Below, in pieces: positions 10,501 to 19,037 of a stretch of DNA of 64,000 nucleotides. The DNA is from Trichomonas vaginalis G3 (Eukaryota; Parabasalia; Trichomonadida; Trichomonadidae), in contig NC_067205.1 of NCBI RefSeq assembly GCF_026262505.1, positions 15,872,001 to 15,936,000 of the forward strand. Reading direction: 5' to 3'. A program made the translations under genes and the position numbers. Within the stretch, counting starts at the first letter, position 1, and the number at the start of each line of letters is the position of its first letter. Under the pieces are notes generated by a model, which was given only the letters and a program-made list of their open reading frames with translations, was not told where the DNA came from and made no database searches.

Positions 10501-11399
10501 CTGACATCGTTAAGCCTTCATATTCTGTTAAATCATACATCTTTATTTCAGTAAGATTCTTATGTTTGTCAAGAAGAAGTCATAGTGCATTTCAACAATA
10601 CCTGCAGCATTTGCTTCTATCTCTGATATAAAGTTCTCCTTCAAGAGCTGATGTAGTAATGTTCCAATATTATTGAGGTTTAACGTAGAACATTCATACT
10701 TTCCACCAAGTTTATAACATACCATCCATCTTTGTTGGGAGTTTATTTTAATCTTCTCTAAGAGTCTCATGAAAACCTTACCGAAATGTTTGTGTAAGTA
10801 GTCTCTGTTTGGTTCATCTAAAGCTTCGATGTTAAAGTCAATGAGTCTATTGCCTGACTTCACATTTCTCTTCCTATTCTCTTCATCTTTCTTTAACCAT
10901 CTCTCACCTTCTTTTGGTTTGTCGTCAATGGAACGAATGACATCGTTAGCTTTGCGAACTTGTTCTATAGCGCTCTTAAACATCTCTCTTCTCTGTTGTT
11001 TCAGTGTGTCGTCTCTCTTTCGTGTTTCACCAACGTTTGCATTTGTTATGTCAAACATCTCTTGACGAACATCATGCGAAAGAGCTTTACGAGTATGACC
11101 AACGTTTGCATTTGTTATGTCAAACATTTCTCTTCTTACTTCATGAGGTACTGAACGTCTATGATATAAGTCAATAGCAACGTCATTTAAAGGAAATGCT
11201 CTTGCATGGACTTCGTCCTCGCCGCGTTGCGGCTTTATGAACTCATGAATTCTATCATAACTTATTGCACCATTATAGTCATTGAGGATGTCAGCGAGTG
11301 CTTTTTGTTTGTTGCGTAATGCTTTGCTACTTCTATGTTAGCTTCTGTAAGAAGTTGTTTTATTTCCGAGTGTTCTAACTTAGACAACTTCCGATACAT
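7562..11399 (-). pseudogene. protein-primed family-B DNA polymerase (pPolB), fossil
   Basis: The locus reads on the minus strand from about MYRKLSKLEHSEIKQLL (11399) to the stop at 7562 and is broken (about half a dozen breaks). Recognisable parts include a long N-terminal region containing a duplicated EMFDITNANVG motif, an exonuclease-like region (FFADFEC, FHNLSYDINF), palm motif A around DFDAVSLYPS, motif B around KLILNSIYGK and motif C with YQDTDSMHIY. These are the signatures of viral/organellar type B polymerases that use a protein primer, the replicase of Polintons. It is flanked by capsid genes on one side and small accessory genes on the other. Confidence in identity is high, in exact limits moderate. 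Confidence 0.85.
11208..11233. repeat. GC-rich double hairpin B inside polymerase locus
   Basis: ggacttcgtcc (11208-11218) and gccgcgttgcggc (11221-11233) form two adjacent stem-loops. On the minus strand the pair lies within the coding part of the polymerase N-terminal region and is translated as roughly KPQRGEDEVHAR, similar to the peptide encoded by hairpin D. Confidence 0.8.
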
Positions 11400-11488
11400 C
11401 TTTAGTAGGAAATAAAAAAATATTTTTGAAAAAATTAGATTAGATTTTTTAAAGTTATTTTTCAAAATAATTTAATATTTTTATTTTA

Positions 11489-11962
11489 ATGAAACACATG
11501 CAAGATTGCAAGTTCTTTTCATACAATGCTCTCGCTACTGCCATCAAGAATGAGTTCAATAATGCTTCAAATGTTAATGTTATCTTTAACAAGAAGTTTG
11601 TGAAAGAATCTAAGCTTGGTCAGTATGTCAGACCATTAGCTATCGTCATTGACCGCAAACGTTATACTTCACAAGAGTTAGCAGTAGTTTTGAAACAAAA
11701 GAGTTTCTTCGTGAATGTCAAAGATACTCATTATACTGTTATAAAGAACTCTAACATTGACTTCTTCAGTATTGTTATGAATCTTTCCGAACAGAAAGAA
11801 TATAAGAAGGGTGAAACAAATGTGAAATATTATCCTTCATCTCTGAAGACAATAACGAACAAAGATGTTATACAGAAATTCTTACCAAAGGTTGAAGAAG
11901 CTTCTATTGACATTGACGAAGGAAGTGAAATGGTTGAAGAAATTGACCCTGAAGTTATTTAA
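11489..11962 (+). CDS. 157-aa protein of unknown function
   Basis: Opens MKHMQDCKFFSYNALATAIK after a very AT-rich leader shared divergently with the polymerase gene. The body is mixed alpha/beta with no membrane segment (LAIVIDRKRYTSQELAVVLK, FFVNVKDTHYTVIK) and ends in an acidic tail (SIDIDEGSEMVEEIDPEVI). It is the only plus-strand gene between 7.6 and 19 kb. The arrangement, divergent from PolB, would suit an early or replication-linked gene, but that is inference. No family is recognised. Confidence 0.55.
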   Translation: MKHMQDCKFFSYNALATAIKNEFNNASNVNVIFNKKFVKESKLGQYVRPLAIVIDRKRYTSQELAVVLKQKSFFVNVKDTHYTVIKNSNIDFFSIVMNLSEQKEYKKGETNVKYYPSSLKTITNKDVIQKFLPKVEEASIDIDEGSEMVEEIDPEVI

Positions 11963-12019
11963 GCAAAAATATATTTTTGAATAACTGAAAGTGTCACCAC
12001 GTCACCATGTGCTACCAGG

Positions 12020-12250
12020 TTAATTAACTTCTTTTAAAAATGATGACAACATGACATTTTGACAACAGTCCAGGAAATAAATTTTATCGTTAATGTTATC
12101 GTTAATGTTATCGTTAATGTTATCGTTAATGTTATCGTTAATGTTATCGTTAATGTTATCGTTAATGTTATCGTTTATGTTATCGTTTATGTTATCGTTT
12201 ATGTTATCGTTTATGTTATCAGTGTCGAACATAATTGACGTAGGATTCAT
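12020..12250 (-). CDS. Asn/Asp/Ile tetrapeptide-repeat protein
   Basis: A 76-residue frame starts MNPTSIMFDTDNI, then runs through tandem NDNI tetrapeptides encoded by eleven 12-base units, and ends with a short hydrophobic tail. The start shares about 20 bases around gacgtaggattcatgac with the gene at 14829..15041, where MNPTSM occurs internally, so this may be a duplicated fragment rather than an independent gene. Because the repeat unit is a multiple of three, it keeps the frame open whatever its copy number. Confidence 0.35.
   Translation of the reverse strand: MNPTSIMFDTDNINDNINDNINDNINDNINDNINDNINDNINDNINDNINDNINDKIYFLDCCQNVMLSSFLKEVN
12085..12216. repeat. 12-bp minisatellite, eleven units
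   Basis: Seven units of tatcgttaatgt are followed directly by four of tatcgtttatgt. The single-base difference divides the array into two homogeneous blocks, which suggests two rounds of slippage expansion. Related sequence (gttaatgttgtcgtgac) recurs at 12356-12395. Confidence 0.95.
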
Positions 12251-12289
12251 GACTTCTTCGTAAATGAGTGTAAATATAGCACAAAAATA

Positions 12290-12345
12290 TATTTTAGGTG
12301 AAGAGGTGAGATCTCACCCGTTTTTTCACCTCTTTTTTCACCTCA
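12290..12345. repeat. palindromic 3'-end module P1
   Basis: Contains the 14-base perfect palindrome ggtgagatctcacc (12305-12318), preceded by ttttaggtgaaga and followed by cgttttttcacctc and a second ttttttcacctc. It lies just beyond the stop of the KilA-N gene and is one of four copies in this element. Confidence 0.9.
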
Positions 12346-12396
12346 TTCTCTTTTCGTTAATGTTGTCGTGACTTCTTCGTTAATGTTGCCGTGACT

Positions 12397-13242
12397 TCAT
12401 TCTTCCTCTTTGAAGTTATCGAAATATTCTGTTATTTTTTCCTTCAGTAATGTTAAGTCTTCTTTGAATGTAAGTATTGTGCAACCTTTGATGTCATAGT
12501 GTGTTTGAGGAAGAGTATTTTTGACAATTTCCTTTATTTGCTCATTCGGTGTCATTGAAATCGGTAAGTTTTCACGATAGAACCAGTTTCTGTCAGATTT
12601 ATATATTTTAGCTAAGTCATAAAAGCTCTTGTTGTTTCTTCTGACTAAATGCAACATAACCATATCTTTATCTTCTTCTTTCTCCAATTCTTCAGTATAT
12701 ATCATATACCTATAACTCTTTTCCTTTCCTTTTGGTACTGAACGCGGTATTCTTTTCTGTATGCTTTTGTCTTTGGATTCAATGACTTCATCTTTTGCTT
12801 GAAGTTTCTTTTCCATCTCTCCGCGTTCTGCTTTATATAATTCATCCAACATCATGAAAATATAACAAGCATAACGAGGTGAAGCCCACATTGCTACAGC
12901 ATTTACTAAAAGTCTATGAACATAATAACCTTTCAAACCAGGAGCCAAATTCTTGCGATTTTCATACGGAATCTCTTCTCTCGGTTTTCCGAGGGAAGCA
13001 ATCATATGAGGAAATTCTTCTAAAAGTTCTTTTGCCTGTTGGTTTTCAAACCAATGATATGCTTGCTTTGTAGAAAGAAGAGCATTCAAAATACTTTGCA
13101 TTTGGTACATGTCATCTTTGACTGAACGAATGAGACGTAACTGTTTGTTATACTGTATGTACTCGTATTCTTCATTTATAGCTTCATGGACTATAACTGT
13201 TGTTGTGTTCTCTAATGTTGACATTACTGTCTTTACATACAA
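12397..13242 (-). CDS. KilA-N domain protein
   Basis: A 281-residue protein. Residues about 60-140 carry the KilA-N fold signature: AYHWFENQQAKELLEEF, then KGYYVHRLLVNAVAMWASP with the conserved pattern in which a residue stretch Y-V-H precedes an aliphatic-W-x-S-P/Y-x-A-x-x-I motif. A short coiled coil follows (AERGEMEKKLQAKDEVIESK), then a C-terminal region resembling the DUF3627-type module of large-DNA-virus KilA-N proteins (RYMIYTEELEKEEDKDMVML). KilA-N proteins bind DNA and are spread among phages, poxviruses and giant viruses. It begins with the leader MYVKTVM, shared with the gene at 13942, and is followed by palindrome P1. Confidence 0.75.
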   Translation of the reverse strand: MYVKTVMSTLENTTTVIVHEAINEEYEYIQYNKQLRLIRSVKDDMYQMQSILNALLSTKQAYHWFENQQAKELLEEFPHMIASLGKPREEIPYENRKNLAPGLKGYYVHRLLVNAVAMWASPRYACYIFMMLDELYKAERGEMEKKLQAKDEVIESKDKSIQKRIPRSVPKGKEKSYRYMIYTEELEKEEDKDMVMLHLVRRNNKSFYDLAKIYKSDRNWFYRENLPISMTPNEQIKEIVKNTLPQTHYDIKGCTILTFKEDLTLLKEKITEYFDNFKEEE

Positions 13243-13280
13243 AATAAAAAAATAAATAAAAATAAAACTAACTTTATTTT
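13243..13280 (-). promoter_or_regulatory. A-rich upstream module U1
   Basis: Directly 5' of the KilA-N gene (reading minus) lies a stretch whose plus-strand sequence is aaaataaaaaaataaata followed by aaaataaaactaactttat. Near-identical stretches precede the genes starting at 13942 and 15041, and a looser one precedes 24274. Fixed spacing to the ATG suggests a promoter; this is inference from repetition. Confidence 0.6.
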
Positions 13281-13312
13281 CTGACTTTCACAAAAGACCA
13301 AAAATAAACGCT

Positions 13313-13942
13313 TTACATGTATTTTTCAGCAACTTCGTCAAATAATTTTATAGCTTTATCTATCTCATCTACTTCAAACGTTTCTTTACCTTTCGTGGGA
13401 GCACCATACATTTTCTCAAAAACTTCAAGCAGTTCTGTTTCAGCAGCTCTCATATCATTAACAAACACAACCTTGACTCTATTGACTGTACTGTCATATC
13501 TTTGAGTTATATTATATGTCCTTCCTATCTTATATCTTTTTGTGTTGAAGTCCTTCGGTTTCTGAACGATGTAAAGTAAGCCTTCACTGCAACGTTCCGT
13601 ATCAATGAACCATATGTTATGAAGTTATATCCCAACAACTGGGTCTAACCTAACAAAAAAACTATTGGTATAACTTTTGTCTATAAGATATGCTCTTGTT
13701 CCATGAAATGCTACTGATATCATAAGCTCGGGATTTCTTGTCAAAATTTTCTGAGTTGAAGCGTTTCTAACCAGTCGGTTTGTTTTCTTTCCAGATGGAG
13801 ATATAATGTCTGACAAAGAATATTTGTTGTATTTCTTTGAGTATCTTACGTTTAAATCACCTATTCTAACCACTTTGGTGTCATTGTCTATCTTTCTAAC
13901 TGTTTCAAACTCAATGTTTGTCATTACTGTCTTTACATACAA
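13313..13942 (-). pseudogene. KilA-N/BRO-like gene with T5orf172 (GIY-YIG-type) C-terminus, fossil
   Basis: The N-terminal part begins with the same MYVKTVM leader as the KilA-N gene and contains YSLSDIISPSGKKTNRLVRN, a BRO/KilA-N-like DNA-binding pattern. The C-terminal part (13313 to about 13600) contains LLYIVQKPKDF and KRYKIGRTYNITQRY followed by an A-E-T-E-L-L helix, the signature of the T5orf172/MUG113 branch of the GIY-YIG superfamily, often fused to KilA-N in large DNA viruses. The locus looks broken (about one break). It has the A-rich U module upstream but no palindrome P directly downstream. Confidence 0.6.
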
Positions 13943-13985
13943 AATAAAAAAATAAATAAAAATAAAATTAGCGTTATTTTTCTAA
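13943..13985 (-). promoter_or_regulatory. A-rich upstream module U2
   Basis: Same sequence and spacing as U1 (plus-strand ctgtctttacatacaaaa, then aataaaaaaataaataaaa and a gttattttt end). Identity extends from inside the coding leader to about 35 bases upstream. Confidence 0.6.
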
Positions 13986-14024
13986 CTAATGAAATTCATT
14001 ATTTTTGTGCTGAATTCAATAAAA

Positions 14025-14080
14025 ATAATTTTTAGGTGAAGAGGTGAGATCTCACCTCTTTTTTCACCTATTTTTTCACA
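14025..14080. repeat. palindromic 3'-end module P2
   Basis: ggtgagatctcacc at 14043-14056 with the same ttttaggtgaaga left flank and ttttttcacc right flank as P1, same orientation. It overlaps the stop codon of the gene at 14076..14633. Confidence 0.9.
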
Positions 14081-14633
14081 AGCGTTTTACATGAATTGTA
14101 CGATGTATATTTGAAATCCTAAACAATTTCGTAGCTTCAATTTCTTCTTTTAGTACATCGAATGTTTTAATCATGCCGAAAGTCTCTTTATATTTCTTCT
14201 TGACGTCAGACAGAAGGAAATCTTCTGCAGTTGGATAGTTTTTGTTCAGAAATGTCAACATATCCATTTTTATCTTCTGCTGGCTTTTCTGCTTCTTCTT
14301 TAAGTCTGCATAGTCGTTTCGCATTCTTTCTATCTCTTTGATTGAGTAGTTATATTTTCTTATTGCTGCTTTACATTTTGAACATTGCGGATTCATTTTT
14401 GCGTTATACATTGAAATAAAACCAGCTAGAACAACTAAGGCGTCAATGGTTTTCTTTAACTCAAAAGCTGCTGGTTTTAACTGTTCATGCCATACCTTAC
14501 CTCTTCTATCTTTATCTATTATTTCCCAAACACATTTTGCAACTAATGAAACAAAGTTATCGTATGTCTTAAACTCCACCGATTTATATATGTCAGAAAT
14601 ATTTTTATAAACCATGTCGCAATCTTTGTCCAT
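14076..14633 (-). CDS. 185-aa helical protein, unknown
   Basis: Opens MDKDCDMVYKNISDIYKSVE. It contains a CSKCKAAI motif (two cysteines, CxxC) near residue 97 followed by a coiled coil (ERMRNDYADLKKKQKSQQKIK). The tail is basic (HRTIHVKRL) and its last codon runs into palindrome P2. It belongs to the accessory block between polymerase and integrase. A DNA-binding role is conceivable from the CxxC and basic tail, but nothing more specific can be supported. Confidence 0.5.
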   Translation of the reverse strand: MDKDCDMVYKNISDIYKSVEFKTYDNFVSLVAKCVWEIIDKDRRGKVWHEQLKPAAFELKKTIDALVVLAGFISMYNAKMNPQCSKCKAAIRKYNYSIKEIERMRNDYADLKKKQKSQQKIKMDMLTFLNKNYPTAEDFLLSDVKKKYKETFGMIKTFDVLKEEIEATKLFRISNIHRTIHVKRL

Positions 14634-14656
14634 AACTTTATGGTTGCAATGATATC

Positions 14657-14824
14657 CTAGAAATCATAATTTACTTTACGTATGAATTTCTTTATTTCTA
14701 CTGAGTCAGTTGGTTTCACTTCTATTTCGTCGAATTCAGGAATAGTTAGTTTTTGCTGTTGGATTTCAGGCAATTTGGGTAAATGGTCAATAATGTCCTG
14801 CATTTTCATAAAGATACTGTTCAT
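14657..14824 (-). CDS. 54-aa hypothetical protein
   Basis: The first ATG in frame opens MNSIFMKMQDIIDHLPKLPE; the frame ends in RKVNYDF. Short, proline- and acid-containing, with no recognisable domain. It may be an independent small gene or a piece of its neighbour at 14829..15041, which ends five bases upstream. Confidence 0.3.
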   Translation of the reverse strand: MNSIFMKMQDIIDHLPKLPEIQQQKLTIPEFDEIEVKPTDSVEIKKFIRKVNYDF

Positions 14825-14828
14825 TTTT

Positions 14829-15041
14829 TCATCTTTTCGCACTACAGTCTAAATTACTTGTTAACAGTTCTTGCTTTATCTTCTGGATTTTTGTTTCGAA
14901 AGTATATGAAGAAGGAATGAAGTTTTTCATTTCTAGTAACATTGACGTAGGATTCATGACTAACGAGTTTGGTGCTGTAGTTGTGGACAGAGTCCCGCCG
15001 TTCGTGGTTTGAATTGTTGTTGTGCCGATTGTTGAAATCAT
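14829..15041 (-). CDS. Thr-rich 70-aa hypothetical protein
   Basis: Opens MISTIGTTTIQTTNGGTLST, then MNPTSMLLEMKNF. It carries the U module upstream (U3) and shares its gacgtaggattcatgac segment with the repeat gene at 12020..12250. No family recognised; low complexity at the N-terminus. Confidence 0.35.
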   Translation of the reverse strand: MISTIGTTTIQTTNGGTLSTTTAPNSLVMNPTSMLLEMKNFIPSSYTFETKIQKIKQELLTSNLDCSAKR

Positions 15042-15095
15042 ATCTTTACATACAAAATAAAAAAAATAAATAAAAATAAAACTAACTTTATTTTT
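15042..15095 (-). promoter_or_regulatory. A-rich upstream module U3
   Basis: atctttacatacaaaataaa followed by aaaataaataaaaataaaa and ctaactttattttt, matching U1 and U2 almost base for base, directly before the ATG at 15041. Confidence 0.6.
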
Positions 15096-15126
15096 TCTAT
15101 CTTAAGGAAATTCATGAAAATTCGTG

Positions 15127-15190
15127 AGGGTGAAAAAAGAGGTGAAAAAACGGGTGAGATCTCACCTCTTCACCTAAAATATATTTTTGG
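15127..15190. repeat. palindromic 3'-end module P3 (inverted)
   Basis: ggtgagatctcacc at 15153-15166, here with gaggtgaaaaaacg on the left and tcttcacctaaaatat on the right, the reverse orientation of P1 and P2. It lies between the 3' end of the integrase locus and U3. Confidence 0.9.
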
Positions 15191-15276
15191 TGTAAATTTA
15201 TGACAAAAATAAATGGTACCATTAATGATATCATGACTGTTCTCGTTCATGTCTGATTTACATCTAATGAAAAAGT

Positions 15277-16363
15277 TTAGAAGAATTTTCTTATTCTTTC
15301 TGGTATATTTTTGTCTTTCCAGTACTCCCGCTCTAATGGTCCCAGATGTGTTGGCTTTGACTCTCTCAAGTTCTTAGATGGTATAACATCTTCAACGCCT
15401 CCTTCATATCTTACTTTATAAGTGTCATCGTTTATGTTATAGCCAAGTATTTCAATAACCACTCCTCGCTTTGCTTCGTCAATGGTTTCAGCAAGTTTGC
15501 CATTACTACTTTCAACTAATTTGTGACGAGGGTAAAACGCAATAGAGTCGTCAGCAGCTTTTATAAGATATCCATTACCTTGCGTAGAGTCTACGATATA
15601 ATAGTTTCTACTTAACCTTAAACGTTTCTTTGTCAACGGTTTGTCGTCAAGAACTACACGAACTTTTGTACCAGGAATGAGGGTAAATTGTGTTGAATTT
15701 CTGATATTTTGTGTTTGGCTTCGTTTCTTTTGTATATACTTTTCTTCTTGTTGTTGTGTCATTGAATTTGGTGTATGTCCTGTTGTAAAATGTGTTGAGG
15801 AATTATATACTTCGAGAAAATGTTTCATTGTTTCTTCGGTAAAGTCTCGCTCTTGATTTAAATCTCTGAGCGTTCTTATGAAGCGATTAATGATACCGAG
15901 TATGTTATGGTTATGGTCTTCAGAGTGTGTAGTGAGTTATGTTATGCTTAATGAGAAAATCTGTGATTTCATTGCTGAGGTATGCACTGTCTTGGTCTGA
16001 TGTTAAAGTACTTGGGCTATGTTCTGCTACAAACTTTTGTAAAACTCTTAACACTTCACGAGTTCCTTTATTCCTCATTGGATATGCATATGCTTTGCGA
16101 GTGTTAACATTTATGAAGATGAGGAATGGGTTATGTCCTCCTTTTCTGCTTTGAATGAGAGTGTCAAATTGGTATGCGTCAGGAGTGTTGGAGTAAATTG
16201 GTAAAAAGTAGTCGTAAGGGTTTATTTTTGTTTGATGTACAACATTTTTGTCAAAGAACCTTTTCACTTCAGCTCTGTTAGTAAATCCCCAACTCTTTGC
16301 AGCTTCATTGAACTTCTTAAATGACCTCCATGGATGTTGTTCGAATACTTCTTTCAAGCTCAT
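15277..16363 (-). pseudogene. retrovirus-type (RVE) integrase, fossil
   Basis: The frame beginning MSLKEVFEQHPWRSFKKFNE contains the core DDE-type integrase signature: YQFDTLIQSRKGGHN for the first acidic strand and LTSDQDSAYLSNEITDFL for the second. Downstream sequence (HFLEVYNSSTHFTTGHTPN) matches the usual end of the catalytic core, followed by a C-terminal SH3-like or chromo-like beta segment (VIEILGYNINDDTYKVRYEGG). It is broken (about one or two breaks). Integrases of this kind insert Polintons into host DNA with short target duplications. It lies between the tail-fibre gene and the cassette cluster. Confidence 0.85.
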
Positions 16364-16403
16364 TTATGTAAAGTTAAAGATTTTATTCAAGGCTCAAGCG
16401 CGT

Positions 16404-18521
16404 TCATTGAACTCTATACCATGCGAATACAGTCACAAATGGTGGCATATAATCTTCACCCGAGCCTGTTGGATTTGTTGTGAAAGTGTGTGAATGATTT
16501 CCTGTTGTGTTTGTCGCTCCTGTATGAGTGTGCGCGGGTAAGTTTGCTTCAGTAATTTTCTTCGAACCTCCTGTTTGCTTTGAAGAGTTAGCACAGTATA
16601 AGAATTTGTCTACAATCTGCTGCCACGTACCGAAACCCAGAACTGTTACTGGATTTGTTGAGTTCATTGACGTATATAAAGAACCAACAGGATATAATGT
16701 TTGAAGTATTTCAGTCTTTAATGTTTGAAGCTCTGTTTTGTCTGCTTTCTTATCTAACATTGTTGGTAGTTCATATGCTTCAAAGTTTCTGGCATGATCT
16801 TCGATATTCCTGCAACTGTTATCTAAATTGTTAAGAGTATCTTTTACGCTTGTACTTGGATTTTCTAATGGTGCATTTGAACCAAGGTCAAAGTTCAATA
16901 TTATGTCGTCTGCTCTAACAGTAGTGAAGGATTTATGTGTATGGTTCTTGTCAGCTTTACTGTCTAACATTGCTGGTAGTTCATTTATATCGGAGATGTT
17001 GTGTTTATGAGATTTCAAAACTTTGTTCATTGCTTCGAGTTCAACTTTGTCAGCTTTACTTTTAATAGCATCTTCAAACGTTATTTTTGACTTAACTCTC
17101 AAAGTAAATCTTGGTTCAACTAATACACCGTTAACATTGAAAGTAGAGGCATAAATTTCACCGGTATAACCAAATGCTTCTGGTGCTTTAGCTACATCAT
17201 ACTGTACAGTACAGCTTATGTCATAACCTTTAGCACGAATGTATTTATATCTTCTTTCATTAACATTTTTTGTCTTCGCTTCATCACTTCGTGTTAAATA
17301 TCCATGGTAGTCCGTTATAATCTGTTCGTCTGAAGTTATATAATGAACGTGGTTCTTGACTTTATCACTCAGAGCTAAAAGCTCATTTTTGTTTGCTTTT
17401 TCGGCTAATTTCTCATTAACATCATTCACTTCTAATTCAACTCTTCCGCCAGAACTCTTATTATCATTAATCTTTTTCATTAATTCGGTAATTACGTCAT
17501 AAAGACTATATTCTGTTTTCGGTTTTGTAAATAATGAGTCAAAATTTCTTTTCATCATTACATCGCTGACATTAATGATATCACCAATTCCTTTTTCATT
17601 TATTCTCTTCATTAATTCTGCAATAATGACGAATATATAATCTGTTAATTTATTCTCTTCATCGAGGGTTATAGAATGTTTTGAAATTGAATCATTAACT
17701 CCTCTAAATAAATCAATAACTTCAGGATACACGTTTTTAATGTCTCGAATAACCCGACCAGTATCCTGTTGTTCATGTTCTTCGTTCCCGTCGTTACGTG
17801 GTTTTATATCTCTAACCATCATCAACGCAGCCATAACCGGAGGGTTTGTTGCTACCTGTTCGAAAATCTGACCGTTATGTATGGTATATCTAAATAATTT
17901 CTTTGTGTTTGTTAAAACATTTGAAACAAGTCTTTTAAAACCATCTACAAAATTTCCTGTTTCACCTAATGTTCTTGCAGCATTTACAAGCTCACCCATT
18001 CCCGCTTTTGACCCCAAAAACGTCCATATTGCATTTATTTCACTCTGTATAGTTGTCCATTCAGCAAAATTAATTCCTGCATTCGCTAAGCTGAAAATGA
18101 AATTCAGTGGATCGAACTTAATTCCACCTTCTTTTTCAATTTCAACGAACTCACTAACATGAGATTTTAAATATTCTTTCGTTAAAATTGTTTTCCCCGA
18201 TGTTATGTCATTAACGAAACTATCACCGTCAAAAGTTAACGAATTCAATTTCGTCGTTGATGCTTTTATTTCATACACCGCTTTATTGATAGTTTTTGGC
18301 TCACCTTCTTTAGAAGCATATGAAACATTAATGAATGAATTATATGTATTCATGAATGAGTTAAAATCAATGATTTTCATTAATGACGCCTTTAATGATT
18401 CATTTACTGTCGAATCCCTTAAAGCAATTAATGAACTGTCATTTATGAAAGGTACACTGCAAACCGTCGAGTTTGGATCAAATCCTGTAGTTGGTGCAGG
18501 AATATTAATGATATAAGTCAT
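16404..18521 (-). CDS. phage-type tail fibre with tail-collar domain
   Basis: A 705-residue open frame. The C-terminal ~90 residues are a textbook tail-collar domain: LYPVGSLYTSMNSTNPV, then GTWQQIVDKFLYC, GGSKKITEANLPAHTHTG, TTGNHSHTF and a closing MPPFVTVFAWYRV. The middle carries repeated HxH/KADK modules (KADKNHTHKSF, SHKHNISDI, KADKTELQTLK) seen in phage fibres. The N-terminus contains a FDPNSTVCSVPFIND repeat shared with the small gene upstream. Such fibres trimerise and bind receptors. The element family at 36.5-38.3 kb has its own version. Identification is strong; role in a eukaryotic element is inference. Confidence 0.85.
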   Translation of the reverse strand: MTYIINIPAPTTGFDPNSTVCSVPFINDSSLIALRDSTVNESLKASLMKIIDFNSFMNTYNSFINVSYASKEGEPKTINKAVYEIKASTTKLNSLTFDGDSFVNDITSGKTILTKEYLKSHVSEFVEIEKEGGIKFDPLNFIFSLANAGINFAEWTTIQSEINAIWTFLGSKAGMGELVNAARTLGETGNFVDGFKRLVSNVLTNTKKLFRYTIHNGQIFEQVATNPPVMAALMMVRDIKPRNDGNEEHEQQDTGRVIRDIKNVYPEVIDLFRGVNDSISKHSITLDEENKLTDYIFVIIAELMKRINEKGIGDIINVSDVMMKRNFDSLFTKPKTEYSLYDVITELMKKINDNKSSGGRVELEVNDVNEKLAEKANKNELLALSDKVKNHVHYITSDEQIITDYHGYLTRSDEAKTKNVNERRYKYIRAKGYDISCTVQYDVAKAPEAFGYTGEIYASTFNVNGVLVEPRFTLRVKSKITFEDAIKSKADKVELEAMNKVLKSHKHNISDINELPAMLDSKADKNHTHKSFTTVRADDIILNFDLGSNAPLENPSTSVKDTLNNLDNSCRNIEDHARNFEAYELPTMLDKKADKTELQTLKTEILQTLYPVGSLYTSMNSTNPVTVLGFGTWQQIVDKFLYCANSSKQTGGSKKITEANLPAHTHTGATNTTGNHSHTFTTNPTGSGEDYMPPFVTVFAWYRVQ

Positions 18522-18570
18522 TAAATCATTAAGTGACGTAAATAATGTTGTCGTTTTTGATTTAATTTCT

Positions 18571-19020
18571 TTAGCATCTGTTATATATGGTAATTTTCAT
18601 TTCTGTAGTTTCTGAATTAAAGATATTCGCTAAAATGTTTTGTAAACTGTTTTGAACAGCTGTGTAAACCGTTGAATCCGGAACTCTTACGATTTCACCG
18701 TCCTTAATAAAAGGCATTGCACATGGTGTAGTGCTTGGATCGAATCTTTTTGGGTTATGATTCAACATATATTCTAATGCTTCATGAACAGACTTATATA
18801 CTGTTGTGTCGTTCTTCATGACAACTTCACCATTTACAATGAATGGCATAGTGCATGGAGTTAAAATAGGGTCAAACTTTTCATAGTCCTTCCATGTTAT
18901 GTATTTCTCGGTATTTCCATCACTGATAACAATATATTTGTCAGTAAGTGTGAGAGAGTATTGACCAAAATATAAACGTTTAGCTCTGTCAGCTTCATAC
19001 GCATATGCAGCTATACTCAT
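18571..19020 (-). CDS. fibre N-terminal repeat protein
   Basis: A 149-residue frame opens MSIAAYAYEADRAKRLYFGQ and contains two copies of FDP..TPC.MPFI..GE.V followed by D.TVY..V...L, the repeat that also opens the adjacent tail-fibre frame. It is therefore part of the same fibre locus or a duplicated base segment, likely the particle-proximal part of the fibre. The division into two frames is reported as seen; whether they are one locus is not decided here. Confidence 0.6.
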   Translation of the reverse strand: MSIAAYAYEADRAKRLYFGQYSLTLTDKYIVISDGNTEKYITWKDYEKFDPILTPCTMPFIVNGEVVMKNDTTVYKSVHEALEYMLNHNPKRFDPSTTPCAMPFIKDGEIVRVPDSTVYTAVQNSLQNILANIFNSETTEMKITIYNRC

Positions 19021-19037
19021 ATTTTAATGAGAATAAA

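Noticed and set aside
12085-12216. CRISPR-like array
   Set aside because: Units are 12 bp, directly contiguous and lack spacers; it is a minisatellite.
16404-18521. Bacterial or phage contamination as the source of the fibre gene
   Set aside because: It is AT-rich like its neighbours, directly abuts integrase and capsid-like genes, and a relative occurs in the second element.
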